Assembly (NCBI RefSeq): GCF_963678635.1
Contig: NC_087063.1
Location: 59,032,759 to 59,096,758 of the forward strand
Direction of reading: 5' to 3'
Length of the DNA stretch: 64,000 nucleotides
Source of the DNA: Symsagittifera roscoffensis
Taxonomy: Eukaryota; Xenacoelomorpha; Acoela; Convolutidae
Made by a program: the position numbers and the translations under genes
Shown here: positions 1 to 11,860 of the stretch, piece after piece
Numbering within the stretch: position 1 is the stretch's first letter
Layout: each line of letters starts with the position of its first letter
Notes under the pieces: model-generated
Seen by the model: only the letters and a program-made list of their open reading frames with translations
What the model was told of the DNA's origin: nothing
Database searches by the model: none

Positions 1-2
1 GT

Positions 3-1109
3 ACTAAAAAAGTATCACCACTATACGTTTTTGAAGATAAACGATGTTATAAAAGAATCCCTATCTTTTATAAGAATAAAGTACATTTCGTGGATACACT
101 TTCACGAAGAACCTATTTCTGGGATACCGCAGTCCCATGTGGATCAGAAAACAGCCACAATGTAGTACAACTAAACCCTGATGAAAATAAATATTATCTT
201 CTCACACCATATCCCACATTAATGCAATCACTCAAAAAATTTTCACCAGAAAGCAATCGCGCTATTGCTCGAAACCCAAATATAGACTTACAATCAATAG
301 GAATCTATTCAAAATCAGATATTCAACATCACATTAGAACACAACAATTCCAAGAATTATTAACACAAATGGACACTATACAAAGACAATCAATAGACCA
401 AAATTTACGCAAACTTGCAGAAACCGCAGGATTTGCCGATATCTACACGCAAGACTATAGCGGATATTTTAAGGACATTAAAGATTACATATATCTAAAC
501 GGTGAAAAATACCGTCCCCAAGATATATCACCAATTAACATTTTTAGCTTTGTTACACTCAAAAATGAGATCCTCGATTTTCTAGGATGGCCCTACTACA
601 TCTTAGAAAAATTGACTATTTTATACGCAATGTTTAACTTTATTGGATTTCTTTTCTCACTTTTAAAAGGAATCTACAACACATGTGCTATACACACACA
701 AGTAAACAGACAAGCAAGTGTAGCACGCATACTATTTGCAGGATTTTTTGGAATCTTTTCTACATCTATAAACAAAATTCTTTTAGACGCACAAATAAAA
801 GAATATAACACAAAAATAACAACACGACAAAATACATACGACGAAGAACATAACAATGTAGACATAACGCCAACGGCACCACAATTACCAGCCCTACCAA
901 ATAACCATCCACTATCCCTAATCCCACGAAATTTTCGAAACTTAGCCATCACACATAATCCAAATTTTCGACTCACCACATCACAAAGTCCCATTCAACA
1001 TATAATGACACACCAGTCACAAGATGATAATACTTATGAACAAATTATTGAACAACCCCATACCACCGCTTTTCAGTCTCAAAATAATCATTTTTTTAGC
1101 CCACGATGA
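3..1109 (+). CDS. Envelope-like glycoprotein, C-terminal part (open at window edge)
   Basis: The frame is open from the first bases of the window, so the true start lies upstream; the GTG at position 90 is only an internal valine codon. The visible part has cysteine-containing ectodomain-like sequence (CYKRIPIFYKN near 60, AVPCGSEN near 130), a polar helical stretch, and a strong hydrophobic segment at about 610-685 (ILYAMFNFIGFLFSLL) followed by a second one at about 725-770 and a polar tail. This layout fits the membrane-proximal end of an env-type glycoprotein of an LTR retrotransposon. The coding strand is very rich in A and C, as is common in retroelements, and the next ORF overlaps its stop. 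No heptad repeat or fusion peptide is visible. Env identity is inferred from layout, not from a family match; another membrane protein is possible. Confidence 0.5.
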   Translation, partial: TKKVSPLYVFEDKRCYKRIPIFYKNKVHFVDTLSRRTYFWDTAVPCGSENSHNVVQLNPDENKYYLLTPYPTLMQSLKKFSPESNRAIARNPNIDLQSIGIYSKSDIQHHIRTQQFQELLTQMDTIQRQSIDQNLRKLAETAGFADIYTQDYSGYFKDIKDYIYLNGEKYRPQDISPINIFSFVTLKNEILDFLGWPYYILEKLTILYAMFNFIGFLFSLLKGIYNTCAIHTQVNRQASVARILFAGFFGIFSTSINKILLDAQIKEYNTKITTRQNTYDEEHNNVDITPTAPQLPALPNNHPLSLIPRNFRNLAITHNPNFRLTTSQSPIQHIMTHQSQDDNTYEQIIEQPHTTAFQSQNNHFFSPR

Positions 1110-2911
1110 GCCGCCAACTTGGATCACTACACCGATCAAATTCCCACCCAACCAATCTTACCTCTACAATCCCAATAATACCACTTTTTGCTTTTCCGCC
1201 ACCCGATTTTCCATCTAGTAATGTAACATCAGGCATGAATTCCGACACTAATTCACACATCTCAGTTTTATACTCCATCTCACAGCTAAATAACCCGAAT
1301 ATTGAAACCCCCGATGAATTCACCGACTCAGAACCATCCCCATCCAATAATTTTCATAACTCTTCTAATTTTTCTCAACCCCCTTTTCAACCCATATTAT
1401 CCAATAACCCTGACCCAATTACTCCCACACCCTCTTATGCTTCCCAAGTTACCCCAACCTATTCCTCATACCATTCTGACCAATCATCTCATTCTCCAGA
1501 CACCCCCCGAATCTCCCCAGAGCTAGATAATTTTATTACCCTTCAACAACAACCCTACCACCTTAATACCCCAACCATAAACCAAATCTCCTCCACAATA
1601 AATTCATCCAACCCCCCTACCCCTACACCCTCTTCAACTTATACTGAATCACTAGCACCATCATCCACATCAACTGAATCTTCACTCAACACTAATAGAG
1701 CTTACCGCACTTTTAAAAGAAAGTTCCCCAACCATCCTTTCCCAGCAAAACCAGGAACAGCCCGTGAATACATCAACCACCCCAAGCATACTAACACAAA
1801 AGAATTTTTAGCCATCACCTTACCCTCATTCCCACAATACACCTTAAACACCCCCCACGACACTAACGAAACACGCAACTTCGTAGATGAATACGTTTTA
1901 ATGCCTACTCTCTCTTGGACCTCATATTATCATTTCACTAACCCTCTTTGCTTACCCTTATCTAACACTCACATCGATATAGAGCGAAATACGGACATAC
2001 TATATCGACTCACTACACCACTAACACCTAGACAATTTACTTACGTTGGATATAAAAAATCACTAAAAACACACACTGCACCTAGAGCTAACGAATATAC
2101 ACTCGAATACTATGATCACAACATCATCAGAGCTAACCAAGATCAATTCTTAGACGACGATCGCTTCGCTAATCCACAAATCACCGAGAAATTTTTCATC
2201 AAGACACCATATACATTCACACTAAACATCTTCGACCGAAAGTTTGATCACATTATTTCAGAAGCACTAACAGACACACAAGCATACGAAAGTTTTAAAG
2301 AACGCTTCCAAATATTTTCACTAACCTTTCATTTCCTTGCACCACACGAAAGAGATTTACACTGCTCACACGATATTATGTTGCGCACTAAACAAACCCA
2401 CACATATAGTTATTATCGCTTCATCCAAAATCACTTTGACCTACACACACCCTCTAGACAACCACACCATCGTTTTCAATTCATTAATTCCAAATACACT
2501 TCACCATTTTTCCTAAATTTCACATATTGTATTAAAGACACTAACCTCCATGGTATTCTTCGTAATTATGACCCCATAACCCAAATGTACATCTTCTGTC
2601 CCATTACCAAGACCTTCAACGCCGAAGAATCCCGACCCTTCCTTATCCCGCACGAGTTTGTACAACCCATAGAAATCCCAATTTTAGAATTCATCCACAA
2701 CACTAAATTCAATCACAAATTATATAACTTAATCCAAAACACACCTTATGAGTTTGCAGTTGGCACTGAAGAACTAACCACTATTAAGGCACTTCAATTG
2801 CTTTGGCCACTGCTTCAAACTAAAAATATCATCCGCATCTTAGCTAAACTACTAACAACTTCAGAACTAATTCACGACATCTTCCCCCACGGTTTTTTCC
2901 CCGACGACTAA
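1106..2911 (+). CDS. Unknown 601-aa ORF downstream of the env-like ORF
   Basis: This uninterrupted ORF starts at an ATG that overlaps the previous stop as ATGA, an arrangement used for termination-reinitiation in several retroelements and viruses. The first 200 or so residues are low complexity (Ser, Thr, Pro and Asn, with runs such as PPTPTPSSTYTESLAPSSTS) and probably disordered. The remaining 400 residues look folded: rich in aromatics, His and Phe/Tyr, with no transmembrane segment, no zinc-knuckle and no polymerase or integrase motif. Strand composition matches the upstream ORF, which places it in the same element as an accessory product. I do not recognise the family. A CAG|GTAAGT splice donor lies three bases after the stop codon. 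Confidence 0.7.
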   Translation: MSRQLGSLHRSNSHPTNLTSTIPIIPLFAFPPPDFPSSNVTSGMNSDTNSHISVLYSISQLNNPNIETPDEFTDSEPSPSNNFHNSSNFSQPPFQPILSNNPDPITPTPSYASQVTPTYSSYHSDQSSHSPDTPRISPELDNFITLQQQPYHLNTPTINQISSTINSSNPPTPTPSSTYTESLAPSSTSTESSLNTNRAYRTFKRKFPNHPFPAKPGTAREYINHPKHTNTKEFLAITLPSFPQYTLNTPHDTNETRNFVDEYVLMPTLSWTSYYHFTNPLCLPLSNTHIDIERNTDILYRLTTPLTPRQFTYVGYKKSLKTHTAPRANEYTLEYYDHNIIRANQDQFLDDDRFANPQITEKFFIKTPYTFTLNIFDRKFDHIISEALTDTQAYESFKERFQIFSLTFHFLAPHERDLHCSHDIMLRTKQTHTYSYYRFIQNHFDLHTPSRQPHHRFQFINSKYTSPFFLNFTYCIKDTNLHGILRNYDPITQMYIFCPITKTFNAEESRPFLIPHEFVQPIEIPILEFIHNTKFNHKLYNLIQNTPYEFAVGTEELTTIKALQLLWPLLQTKNIIRILAKLLTTSELIHDIFPHGFFPDD

Positions 2912-5000
2912 CAGGTAAGTATGAATTAAATGAATATTACTAACTAATTAAAATATTAAAAAACTCACCATACTTTATCCATGTTTTCCTTAGATTTTTA
3001 GCCTTCATCCGACGATCACCTACAAAAACCACAAAAGACAAATAAAAATCGCAAATTTCATCAAACAAATTTCAAAAATTCTATTAATCTCTTACACTTA
3101 TAAATTTATAAATTTAATACCAATGCAGTAAATTCATTTCTAAAATTTTCCCCCACAAGCAGTAAATCTAATTATGATGAAAATTTGTATCTTAATATTC
3201 CCCCATGACTAGCAGTAAATTTCTAAATTCTATGTAGTAAATTAAATAAATGCAAATGCAGTACTAACCTTTTGATATTTTCATTCATTCGCACAGAAAT
3301 TCTATCCACACTCGCACAGCTCGCCCACGAAGAATTGTTTAAACTAATGAATTTCAGTTTCAAGTTTTCACACTCAACAACTCTAACATATAATAACATG
3401 TTTCAAACTTTCCTTTAACCCGGTTGGAAAGGAATCATATACTAAACAAAACTAACCAACGCAGCTTACTAAATACCACAAATCATAGAATAACAGCATG
3501 ACTTAGAAAAAGAAACCAACGGTACCCAAACCGGATTAACCCAGTTTAAAACTGGATAATTTATTCTTTTGAAGACTATTATAAAGTCTAAGAAAGAAAT
3601 AATAAAACACAAAAAAGTCGAAAGACAAACCCATACCACAAACAATTTGATTTTTGAAAAAAGGACACAACCAACAAAACATAAGTAAGACCACAACAAA
3701 CTCAACATAAAACGTTGTCACATAACAGGACCCCTCACAAAAACCGCATGAAATCATACTCCCACTCCTGGCCTAACCCACCAGGAAGGACGTCCTGAGC
3801 ATGCTCTATAGCCGGCCTAACCCACCGCGCTACATCCACGCTTTGTGACCACACCACTATTTTTAATAAGAGCTACTCAAGTGTGAGTAACTCTTCAAAA
3901 TAACCGAACTAAAACAAAAAGCTTTTGTGAAAACAACTAACTAAAATCATTATTAAAAAATATTAAACTAATAAAAGTTTTATAAAATGTAAAATCACAT
4001 GATGCAATATATAGATCAGAATACAACACCAAGGACGAACATCAAAAGACAAGACGACCCCACTACTCTCGAGAGAGAATGACCAACTACAATCGATATG
4101 CCGCTCACAATCACAACTCAAAGGATTTAGAGTACGACTTGACCTCGCAGAAAAGGACTTCATTGAACTAGACCAATGACCACCTCGATGTTCAAGTATA
4201 CGTACAGATCCGAGTAACCAGGCATCCCCTCCACGCACAATCTCCACGCCATTCCCAAACTAGATCATACACAAAAGAAGTTCCCCACGCAGAACAGAAA
4301 AACCTGACATAACAAACCATTCTGAAATCAGATTTGAGTTTGTTGCAAAGACGTAGTCGTTGTCACTAGAAGACACAACGTCTTATGTCTCTAACTCCAG
4401 CTTCCTGGAACTTCCCTAACAAAAGAGGAAACGGAAGAAAATTATGATGTTCGCCAAAAACAAACGTCCATCATCCATCCTTCGAATTGCAGAAGAACTA
4501 TTCTAAAAAACTCTGTAAAACCCGGATGGGTGGAACCTGATCTAAACTACATTTTATGATTGGATAAATTAAATGTTTTACCAATGTAAAGTATTTAATA
4601 TTAACCAATCATGATCCATCTAACTAACAACCCACTTATTTGTAAGTGCTGAAGTTACTTGTAATTTCAGCACCAGAGAGATTTGAATTTAACTTAGAAA
4701 TTAGTTGGACTCTCCCGAGCACTTCAGCAGCCGCAATAAACCAGTATACCCTAGATCTATTGAGCCTAGCAGAGACTAGTTAAACAACCTGAGACTAGAT
4801 AGTATAAGAGTAAGATTAGGATCGGTATTAGACTAAGAAGTTGCACGAATCTATCCGGCCGAAAATAAGATAGCGTGACGAGCAGACGGTGTACCCTATC
4901 CGAAATTACTCTATGAGTTACACTTCGGTCCTAACTCACTTCAGAGCTTTTTCCAATTATGTCTTCATCGAAACTCCTTAGCTTTCGGCGAAGTACAGCA
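2912..5000 (+). promoter_or_regulatory. 3' non-coding region of the env-bearing element; LTR candidate
   Basis: No gene is visible here. A consensus donor at 2914|2915 pairs with an acceptor ending at 2993 (tccttag), giving a 79-nt intron candidate just after the last ORF. A purine-rich tract at 4421-4441 resembles a polypurine tract and is followed by TG at 4445, a possible LTR start. A short hairpin has arms GTGCTGAA at 4646-4653 and TTCAGCAC at 4666-4673. An AATAAA polyadenylation signal lies at 4735-4740. The 5' copy of the LTR would be outside the window, so LTR limits cannot be confirmed. Confidence 0.35.
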
Positions 5001-7328
5001 GGAAAAACAGAATTTACCAGGAATGACATAATAAATATTGAAATACTTGTTAAATGCAATTTGGGGAAATGGTACCTGGTTACGCATGTTCCACCACAAA
5101 ATAAAACATTATAAAAGTCAGCGGGGTGTACATACCAGACTCTTCAACCCGAACATACTTTTCGAATGCTACCATAAAACAGAGGAAGTCGGCTGTAGAC
5201 CCTGAATAACCTTTGGTGAGATGTTGTGAGAAAGATCTCTTGGATTGAAAAACAAGTTGTCTTAAAAAAACAACAAAAGTGCAAAAATTCTTTCAAGCAT
5301 CTGTAACAGGGTAGGAATTTAAGTAAGACCTTGCATGCATCATATGCAATGATGACTTTCCAGTCATCATTGGCGGTTGAAAAACTTCAAAAATGCAGGA
5401 AGCTTGAGCGTCCTATCAAGTTAAAAGGGGTAGAATGAGACGACTTATGCTTATTGCAAAAGGAGTACCGAGGGAGGAGTTAACATGACGTAAATCAAGC
5501 AAGAGTCAAGAGTCTAATGCGAAAGAAACCGGGAAGCTGATTAAACTAAAATAGAGGACCGCGACAACAATGACATATGGTATAACTTAACAAGTGGCTT
5601 ATGAGCAGCTGGCATAAATATTACGCATTCAGTATTTTCCAAGAAACAAAAATATTTCAATGAAACGTTTTTTTTTCCTCAAAGTTCTCAGAGACCTGAT
5701 CGAGTTTTAAATAAAATTTCGGGAAAAAGAGTTGGAGTGATTGAATGTTTTTAATAACTAAATGCGCCTACCTAGCCAAAAATTAGAAATTTATCTGAGT
5801 TGCCAAATTTTTTTGAACTTTTTGAAACAATTTTTCCGAATCCAAATCCAAAAGGTTTTATAATGGTACCAAAATCGTTAACTTCTAAATGGCTCTTCTA
5901 ATATACACCATATTTATGAACAAGAAACTTCTATTTGCCTTACTGTTTATTAATCTTAGAATAAGTTTCCTTGGTTTCAAAATATTAAAAAGCTACAATG
6001 TCTACAAATTATGAAAACGTTATTTCTTTTGAATCATTAGATCTAATAGAAGCAAAGATAACATGCCGTGCACCTGTCGCCTTCAGTCGTCTTGTCTGTA
6101 AGTTTTTGTTTTCAGGACTTTTGCGTGCTCTTTTCCAGTCTGACTGGAACTCAGGGTCTCGCGGTCTTGCCGCTGGGACGAATATTGCCGCGGAGAAGTA
6201 TTTCGCTTCATATTATGGTCCACTCCTGTGCCGAGTATCATGAAGGAGGTAGATTGGCACAAGTGATAGGGGCCTTTTTCGTGGTATGTCGGAGGCACCA
6301 TTTAATCATCATTGCGCATTTATTAATTAGTTTCCAGGGTAATATTTTTCTACAAACAAACTTGGAAGGTCGTCAAAAGGCAATTGCCAGTCAATGTGAC
6401 GCCTCTGAGCAAAGATTCGCCGCTTAAATTTGTTCTGTTCTGCCTCTTAGGCACGCCAAGTGGAGGTCTGGGTTTACTCACCCCCACTGACGCGGAGTAC
6501 TCGGCTACCGCTCTGTTGGTGGCTATGAACGCAGAACCAGGGCTGTCATATTGTTAACTAAAACGTTTCCAACATGCTAAAATGTTAGTTATATAAAAAA
6601 AACACGTTAAAAACAAAGTTGACTTTTAAAATCACTCAGTGAGTTGTTTAAAGAGAAAAGCCAGCCTCCCAGCCTTCTCGACGCCCAAATGACTTCGAAG
6701 TTTTCCATAGGTGAGTCCGAGAATTGAGGAACACCGCTCTAATCTAGCTCTGGAGGAAATAGCAGTGGCCTAGTCGACCAATTTTTTCGATGAAAGATGA
6801 AAAAACGACTGCATTTGAATTGAAAGCTCGAATGATTAAAAACATTGTGTTAATAACATGTCAAAGTCAAATATAGGTCTGTTAATAACACCTTGTTGCT
6901 AACATGACAATCCTGCTCAGAGCAGAGTTAATGTTGGCTTCTTTTCGCAGATCTGCAAGCAATGGAAGATAAAGCCCGTCAATTGTTTGCCATGCACTTC
7001 TTCGTCTGCGGTGGGGGCTAGGAAGCTTAGCTGATTGTCAACCTTGGGTCTCAAGAAGACAGTTTTTTCTCGTATTTCACCAGATGGCCGGCAAAAAGCA
7101 TGCTCTATTTGTTCTTGCTATTATTATCCGCAAACTAGAGCGTAAATACGATGCAGCAGCTCTTACACTCTCACTTTCCTCTTTGCTCTTATGAGTGACT
7201 TCTTAGCACCAGTTGCAGATTGCCTATTGTGCCGGCTTTAGTTTCTTGAGCTATGTGGACAAATTAAAGTCTGAGGACATGAGGGCTGTATCATTCGCGA
7301 ACAAACAAAGTCCCCAATCGGTGGTTTT
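5001..7328. other. Intergenic stretch with no supported gene
   Basis: Only short ORFs without recognisable domains occur (for example 5998-6243 and 6068-6427 on the plus strand). A moderately GC-rich patch lies at 6120-6250. An 18-nt GTAAG...TTTCAG string at 6101-6118 looks like a splice-site pair but is too short for a known animal intron. Confidence 0.4.
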
Positions 7329-7676
7329 GATGAAGAGGCAAAAGGTGAGTAAATAACTTTAAATTCAAAAGGCAACTGTATTGTTCAAAATACCTAATGT
7401 TTCTGCACTGAATTGTTTTAGTGTGTGCCAGACGATAGCGATCGCAAGGTCAAAGCAGCAGGTCCCCAGACAGAAACCGAAGACTTTACATAAACTCAAA
7501 CTAGTCCCTATGTCATAGAGGTAACCACAATAAATTTTAAAGCATTAGATTGAAAATTCATAGTACTCAGAAACCCAGCTGGTTCATATTATCATATAAA
7601 TTAATTTTAGTTTAAATGAAGAGTTTTAGTTTAATGAAAATGTTTTAACTCTGATTTTGAGCTTTCAGACATATCT
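7329..7676 (-). repeat. 3' LTR of the Ty3/gypsy element (candidate)
   Basis: Sequence at 7329-7431 is about 85% similar by eye to 12986-13087, which directly precedes gag. Read on the minus strand, both copies end in ...ATCA. At the gag side the next bases are TGGCGCAGCC, a plausible tRNA primer-binding site starting with TGG. The outer limit is inferred from a TGTCTG near 7676 that follows a purine-rich tract after the pol stop. This copy is uninterrupted at 7431|7432, where the other copies carry an insertion. On the plus strand the same DNA can be read as a GTGAGT...TTTTAG intron, which I judge a coincidence. Confidence 0.55.
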
Positions 7677-7715
7677 GCCGACCCTCTACCTGGGTTCTGC
7701 TTTACTCGCTTCCTC

Positions 7716-9450
7716 TCATTTATGATCAACCAGATTGATCATAACTCCGCCCATCTTAGTTACTCCTCTCCTCAGTCTGGTAGACCGACGCGTAGCTTCT
7801 TTCGGTTTTTGCTTTCCTTGACCGACGGCTCTTGATGTGCCCGCTTGCTTCGTGCTCGACGGTTCGTTAGTATCGTCTTTTCGAACTTCCTCGCTCGCCG
7901 TATTCTTCGATGTCACGCCGCTCGCTGCGCTTACCCGTTTATTGCTTTTCTCGCCCGCTCGTTCGTTCTCGTCATCGTCGTTATCACTGTCCTCATCGCT
8001 GCTTTCAATCACTCGCCGCATCTTTTTTTCTTATTCTCGTCAATCTCTGTGTGTAACCGCTTCTTTGGCGTTTGTCGCTTCGGTTGTTTGACTCCGGATG
8101 ATAACACAATGTCTTCAACCGCTGGTGCCACTCCATGTTCGAGGTTTTCACTCGGGCCTGGGTGTTTTTCTCAAGAGGACCTTTTGCCGCTTTTGGTGCT
8201 ATTTGGCTTTGTTCTAACGCTGATCTAAACGAAACACCACTTCGCCTTAGTAAAGATCCTTCTTTTATTTACACCGTATAGGGAATATAAACGCTTATAC
8301 CTCCTTGGGTCTTTTGGATCCGTGACCCCAACTCGTTGATACAGCACTGTAGTGCTAGTTTTATGACGTTTGAGCCACGATAGTGCACTCGGATGGGTTA
8401 ATTCGACGTCCACCTCAGCTAACTCATGTTCCTCCAACCACCGAGCGTACACCAGGTAACTGCCAATCACAATCCAGGTTTAACTTCACTTCAGGGAGTC
8501 CGTTCGCTTCATCTAAACATTGGAGTTTTGGGTTAATTACATTCGTCCAGCCAAGATTTTTAAGTAAAATTTCGGAGAATGGTGTTAGCTTCTCTTCCAT
8601 GATGTGCCTCAAATGGCGTTAATTTAGTTTTAGAATGCGGTACGAATCGTGAAATCTCAATGCTCGGGCTATCATTTTCTTGAGTTTTTGGTTTTCGTCC
8701 TCCCGTAGGTACGTTAAAACTTAATTTTTTGTTGAACCGATGATTTTTTGCAACCATAACAGTTGCGCGGTGGTCTCTTAACGGAGATTTTATAAGCTCA
8801 TTTCCCTCGTAGTTGCAGAAAATAAGAATCTTATTTGAAAAGAATCCGGACGCGTGGCCCACATGTAGTTTCCTTGGGTGCCCATGTGTATCTATATATT
8901 ACCTTAGGAACTTTAGTACATTTTTTGAATTGCTACTTGAGCAAACGTATGCCGATGGCCAATGTGAAAAAGCATCTACCGCTACTAACACATATTTCTT
9001 CCGCCCTTTTTACATAGTTTACCAGGCCCCAGAAATCCAGTTGTACCAAATCATTTGGTTCCTTGGGTTTATATTCTATACCTATGTCACCTTTGAGTAT
9101 GTCCGGTTTAAGGTTTTACCTGTTTCCAAGCAGTGCTTGCAGAATTCAGCGGTGGCTGAGAGGATTAGATGCATTAACGGGGTCCACACGTCTTTCGCCG
9201 CCGCCAACAATTTGTCTCGGCCGTGGTGATTGTGATGCAGTGTGTTGAGTATGGAGGTCGCCAAACACTTCGGTATTGCCAACCGGCCGTCCATCCAAAG
9301 ACAGTTTTCCCGTACTGCGGAATCGTTATAATGTTGCGCGTAGTACTGTCCCAGTTTAGAAATCACTTCTTTTGCCCTTCGGTTCCTGTCCCTAATCGCA
9401 TCCCGAATTGTCTTCAAAATTGGGTCTTTTTTCAGGTTGGCCTCCACAAA
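7716..9450 (-). pseudogene. pol: Ty3/gypsy integrase region and pol C-terminus (broken)
   Basis: Minus-strand frames give, in order, an H2C2 zinc-binding module (LHHNHHGRDKLL, then EFCKHC; 9100-9250), a damaged catalytic core beginning LVQLDFWG near 9050, the post-core motif KLTPFEAHHGREANT near 8620, and a hydrophilic acidic tail with RRSTRLRRG ending at the stop near 7716, as is usual for gypsy pol C-termini. Stop codons and frame changes occur between these blocks, so no intact integrase can be made. In the life cycle this part would insert the cDNA into the host genome. Confidence 0.85.
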
Positions 9451-10010
9451 CTTCAGGTTTCGGATCTCAGAAAACTCGATTTTCTTGACTATTTTACTGT
9501 CGGTTGGAATGATCGAATAAAACCATTTTTCGCTATTTACATGGGGATAACAGAGACCAGGAAACTGATGGGGGAATGATATAATGGTGTTTAACTTCTT
9601 CGAGGTGTTAGTTTTGGGCGATACTTTTTCTGGGGGTATAAGTTCAAGGCCTTAATCGGAACTCAAACTAGGCGGTTGATTTGGCACTCGGCTTAGAACA
9701 ACATTAAGATTGACACTTGCAGATTATGTTGACGTATTTACAAGGGTAGAATGTTTTGGATCTAACATTTCGTTTGTGGGATTGAAAAAGATAAAATTTT
9801 TGTTTGAATAAGCAACTGTATTTAGCTGATTGAGAACAAAGTTTGTTATGCACAAATTTATGTTTCTGATAGGCTGACCACCGGTTGCATGTAACCACGC
9901 CCTCTTGTGAGCGCCCACATTTGGGTCTATCAGTTTCGTATTCAAGAAGTTTCCCTCATTTTCTATTGGACGCGACACTCTCGCGTGACTGAGCGTAAGT
10001 TGGTACGCCC

Positions 10011-11400
10011 TCAACCACCAGTTTTTTTTTCGAATTTTTTTTTCACACTTTGACTCCTAGAATTTAACTGGTGCGTAGAATATAATGCTTGTTTAATCAT
10101 TCGTGCTGTTGCTACCGTAAAATTCTCATCATAATGACTTTTCTCTTGTGCCGCTGCCGACGAGAAACGTGACAAGTAATCCACCATCCCCATTTTTGAT
10201 CCTTGGCGATGTTCAACTTCAAAACCATACGGTAACAAACGATCATACCATCGGGTTAGTCTACTAAAACCTGTTTTCTTCCCTTCGGCGATGATATTAA
10301 AAGAGTTAACAATGCTTTATGATCCTATATAACTGTCAAATAGCGCCCGTAGATTTATTTGCGAAAAAACTCGGTGGCCCATACTATTGCGAGTAAATCG
10401 AGTTCGTTTGTCGAATATTTTTTCTAGGCTGGGTTAAGGTATCGTGATGCAAATGGAATTGGATGACACCCATTTGAACCGTACTGCTCTAACACGGCCC
10501 CACAGCGTCATGACTAGCGTCGCAGACTATTCGTCCTCGGTGTATATCGTAGTGTTTAATTTTGACAATTTTCTTAACCAACCGTTTTAGGTGTTGAAAA
10601 GCGTTATCGCATGCTGGCATCCAAAAGAACTCATTTTTGAAACACAACAACGGACGGAGAGGTGAACAAACTTCTGCTAGTTTTGCTTGGGTTTTCCGAA
10701 CCAACGGTGTAATGCCGTCTTTTCCGATCCGAAAACCTAGCCATTTACATTCATTTTTGGCAAATTCAAACTTCCGTAATTTCAAGGCGGCGTTCGATAC
10801 ATCCAGCTTCTTAAAAAATTTCTCAACTAATGCAATGTGTTCTCATTTAGTTCCCTTCGATATGACTAAGATGTCATCTATGATTTCGTCCGCTTGCGGA
10901 AAATCCTTGAGTAAATTATCTATTACTTTCTGAAATTCCACCGGCATTGAAGTGAGCCCAAAAAATCCGTTCTTGAACGCTATCTCCCCGTCGATTTCCA
11001 CCCTCTTAATGAGAAATTACACTGTTCGTTGGTTCTTTGATCGAGTGATACTTGCCCGTATGCTTACGTCAAATCCAATGTAGTAAAATAGACATCCCCC
11101 GCTTTCCGTTCTGCGATTGTTTGACTTAACCCGTCTAATAACTCGTCGATATTGGGCATTTGATACTTATTTTAATGTACTTGTTTGTTCAGTTCCCTTA
11201 ATTCCAATGCCAGTTTTATGGTTCCATCCTTCTTTACTCTGATTACGATGGGGGACAAGAAATTTTGGTCGGAACATTCTTGTTGCTTGATAATGATTTT
11301 AGCTTCAATTGGACGATCTAGATCCTTGTTCAACTTATCTTGGAGGCTGATTGGTACCGTACGACCTTTTTGTTGCACTGAGTTTAACGCGTCAAAAAAT
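10011..11400 (-). pseudogene. pol: Ty3/gypsy reverse transcriptase and RNase H (broken)
   Basis: Read 11400 to 10011 on the minus strand: the RT N-terminus (GRTVPISLQDK, FLSPIVIRVKKDGTIKL); the LDLT..AYGQV block near 11065 with a stop codon in place of the usual Tyr; the FKNGFFGLTSMPVEFQ block near 10960; the polymerase aspartates as IIDDILVIS near 10870 in place of the usual YxDD; then KWLGFRIGKDGITP near 10740. RNase H follows, with its first Asp in IVCDAS near 10510 and the C-terminal motif HRQGSKMGMVDYLSR near 10190. A few stops and frameshifts interrupt an otherwise ordered Ty3/gypsy polymerase. Confidence 0.9.
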
Positions 11401-11481
11401 TCGGCTCTAAAGCGTTGCGTATTTTCTTTGTTCTTGTGACCAAATTTGGATACAAATTACAGAAGTACGTTTTTAATTTGT

Positions 11482-11860
11482 CTAGCCCCTCTGCACTATC
11501 GCTGCTATGGGCGGAAGTGTCCGTAATTCCCATGACTCGTCATTTTGTAACAGTTCCAGTTCTAGGGTGCCCATCAAATTGCGCCCAAGGATCAATTGGT
11601 GTTTTTCTGCAATTACTGACACTTCCGCCGGTGTCACCCATCCATTGAGTGTGATCGTCACTTCTATTTTGCCCAGTATGTGTATTCGGTTGTTGTTGTA
11701 GTTCAAAAATTCTTCCCGTGTTGATTGGATATAAAAAGTTGTTTTACCTAATGCTTCAGGTCCGTCATGCTGAAAATTGTAACCGCAGACCCAATATCAA
11801 TCCAGAGCCACATCTTTTTCCCCGACACCTCAACTTGGACTCTAGCACTCGGACTTTTCA
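11482..11860 (-). pseudogene. pol: Retroviral-type aspartic protease (active-site Thr replaced)
   Basis: The active-site strand reads WIDIGSAVTIFS near 11790, where the family has Asp-Thr/Ser-Gly; here Thr is Ile, a change a single C-to-T transition could make. The C-terminal flap and helix follow in another frame as HQLILGRNLMGTLE near 11590, matching the usual ILGRD/N-type protease end. The segment overlaps the end of gag and precedes RT, as expected for gypsy elements. Confidence 0.75.

Noticed and set aside
6101-6118. 18-nt GTAAG...TTTCAG intron-like string
   Set aside because: Far shorter than any animal intron I know of, and the flanking frames carry no recognisable protein.
7242-7493. 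Two plus-strand exons joined by a 76-nt intron with good GTGAGT and TTTTAG sites
   Set aside because: The same DNA lies at both edges of the gypsy element, its homology ends exactly at CA next to a primer-site-like TGG, and the other copy has lost the donor; an LTR explains it better.
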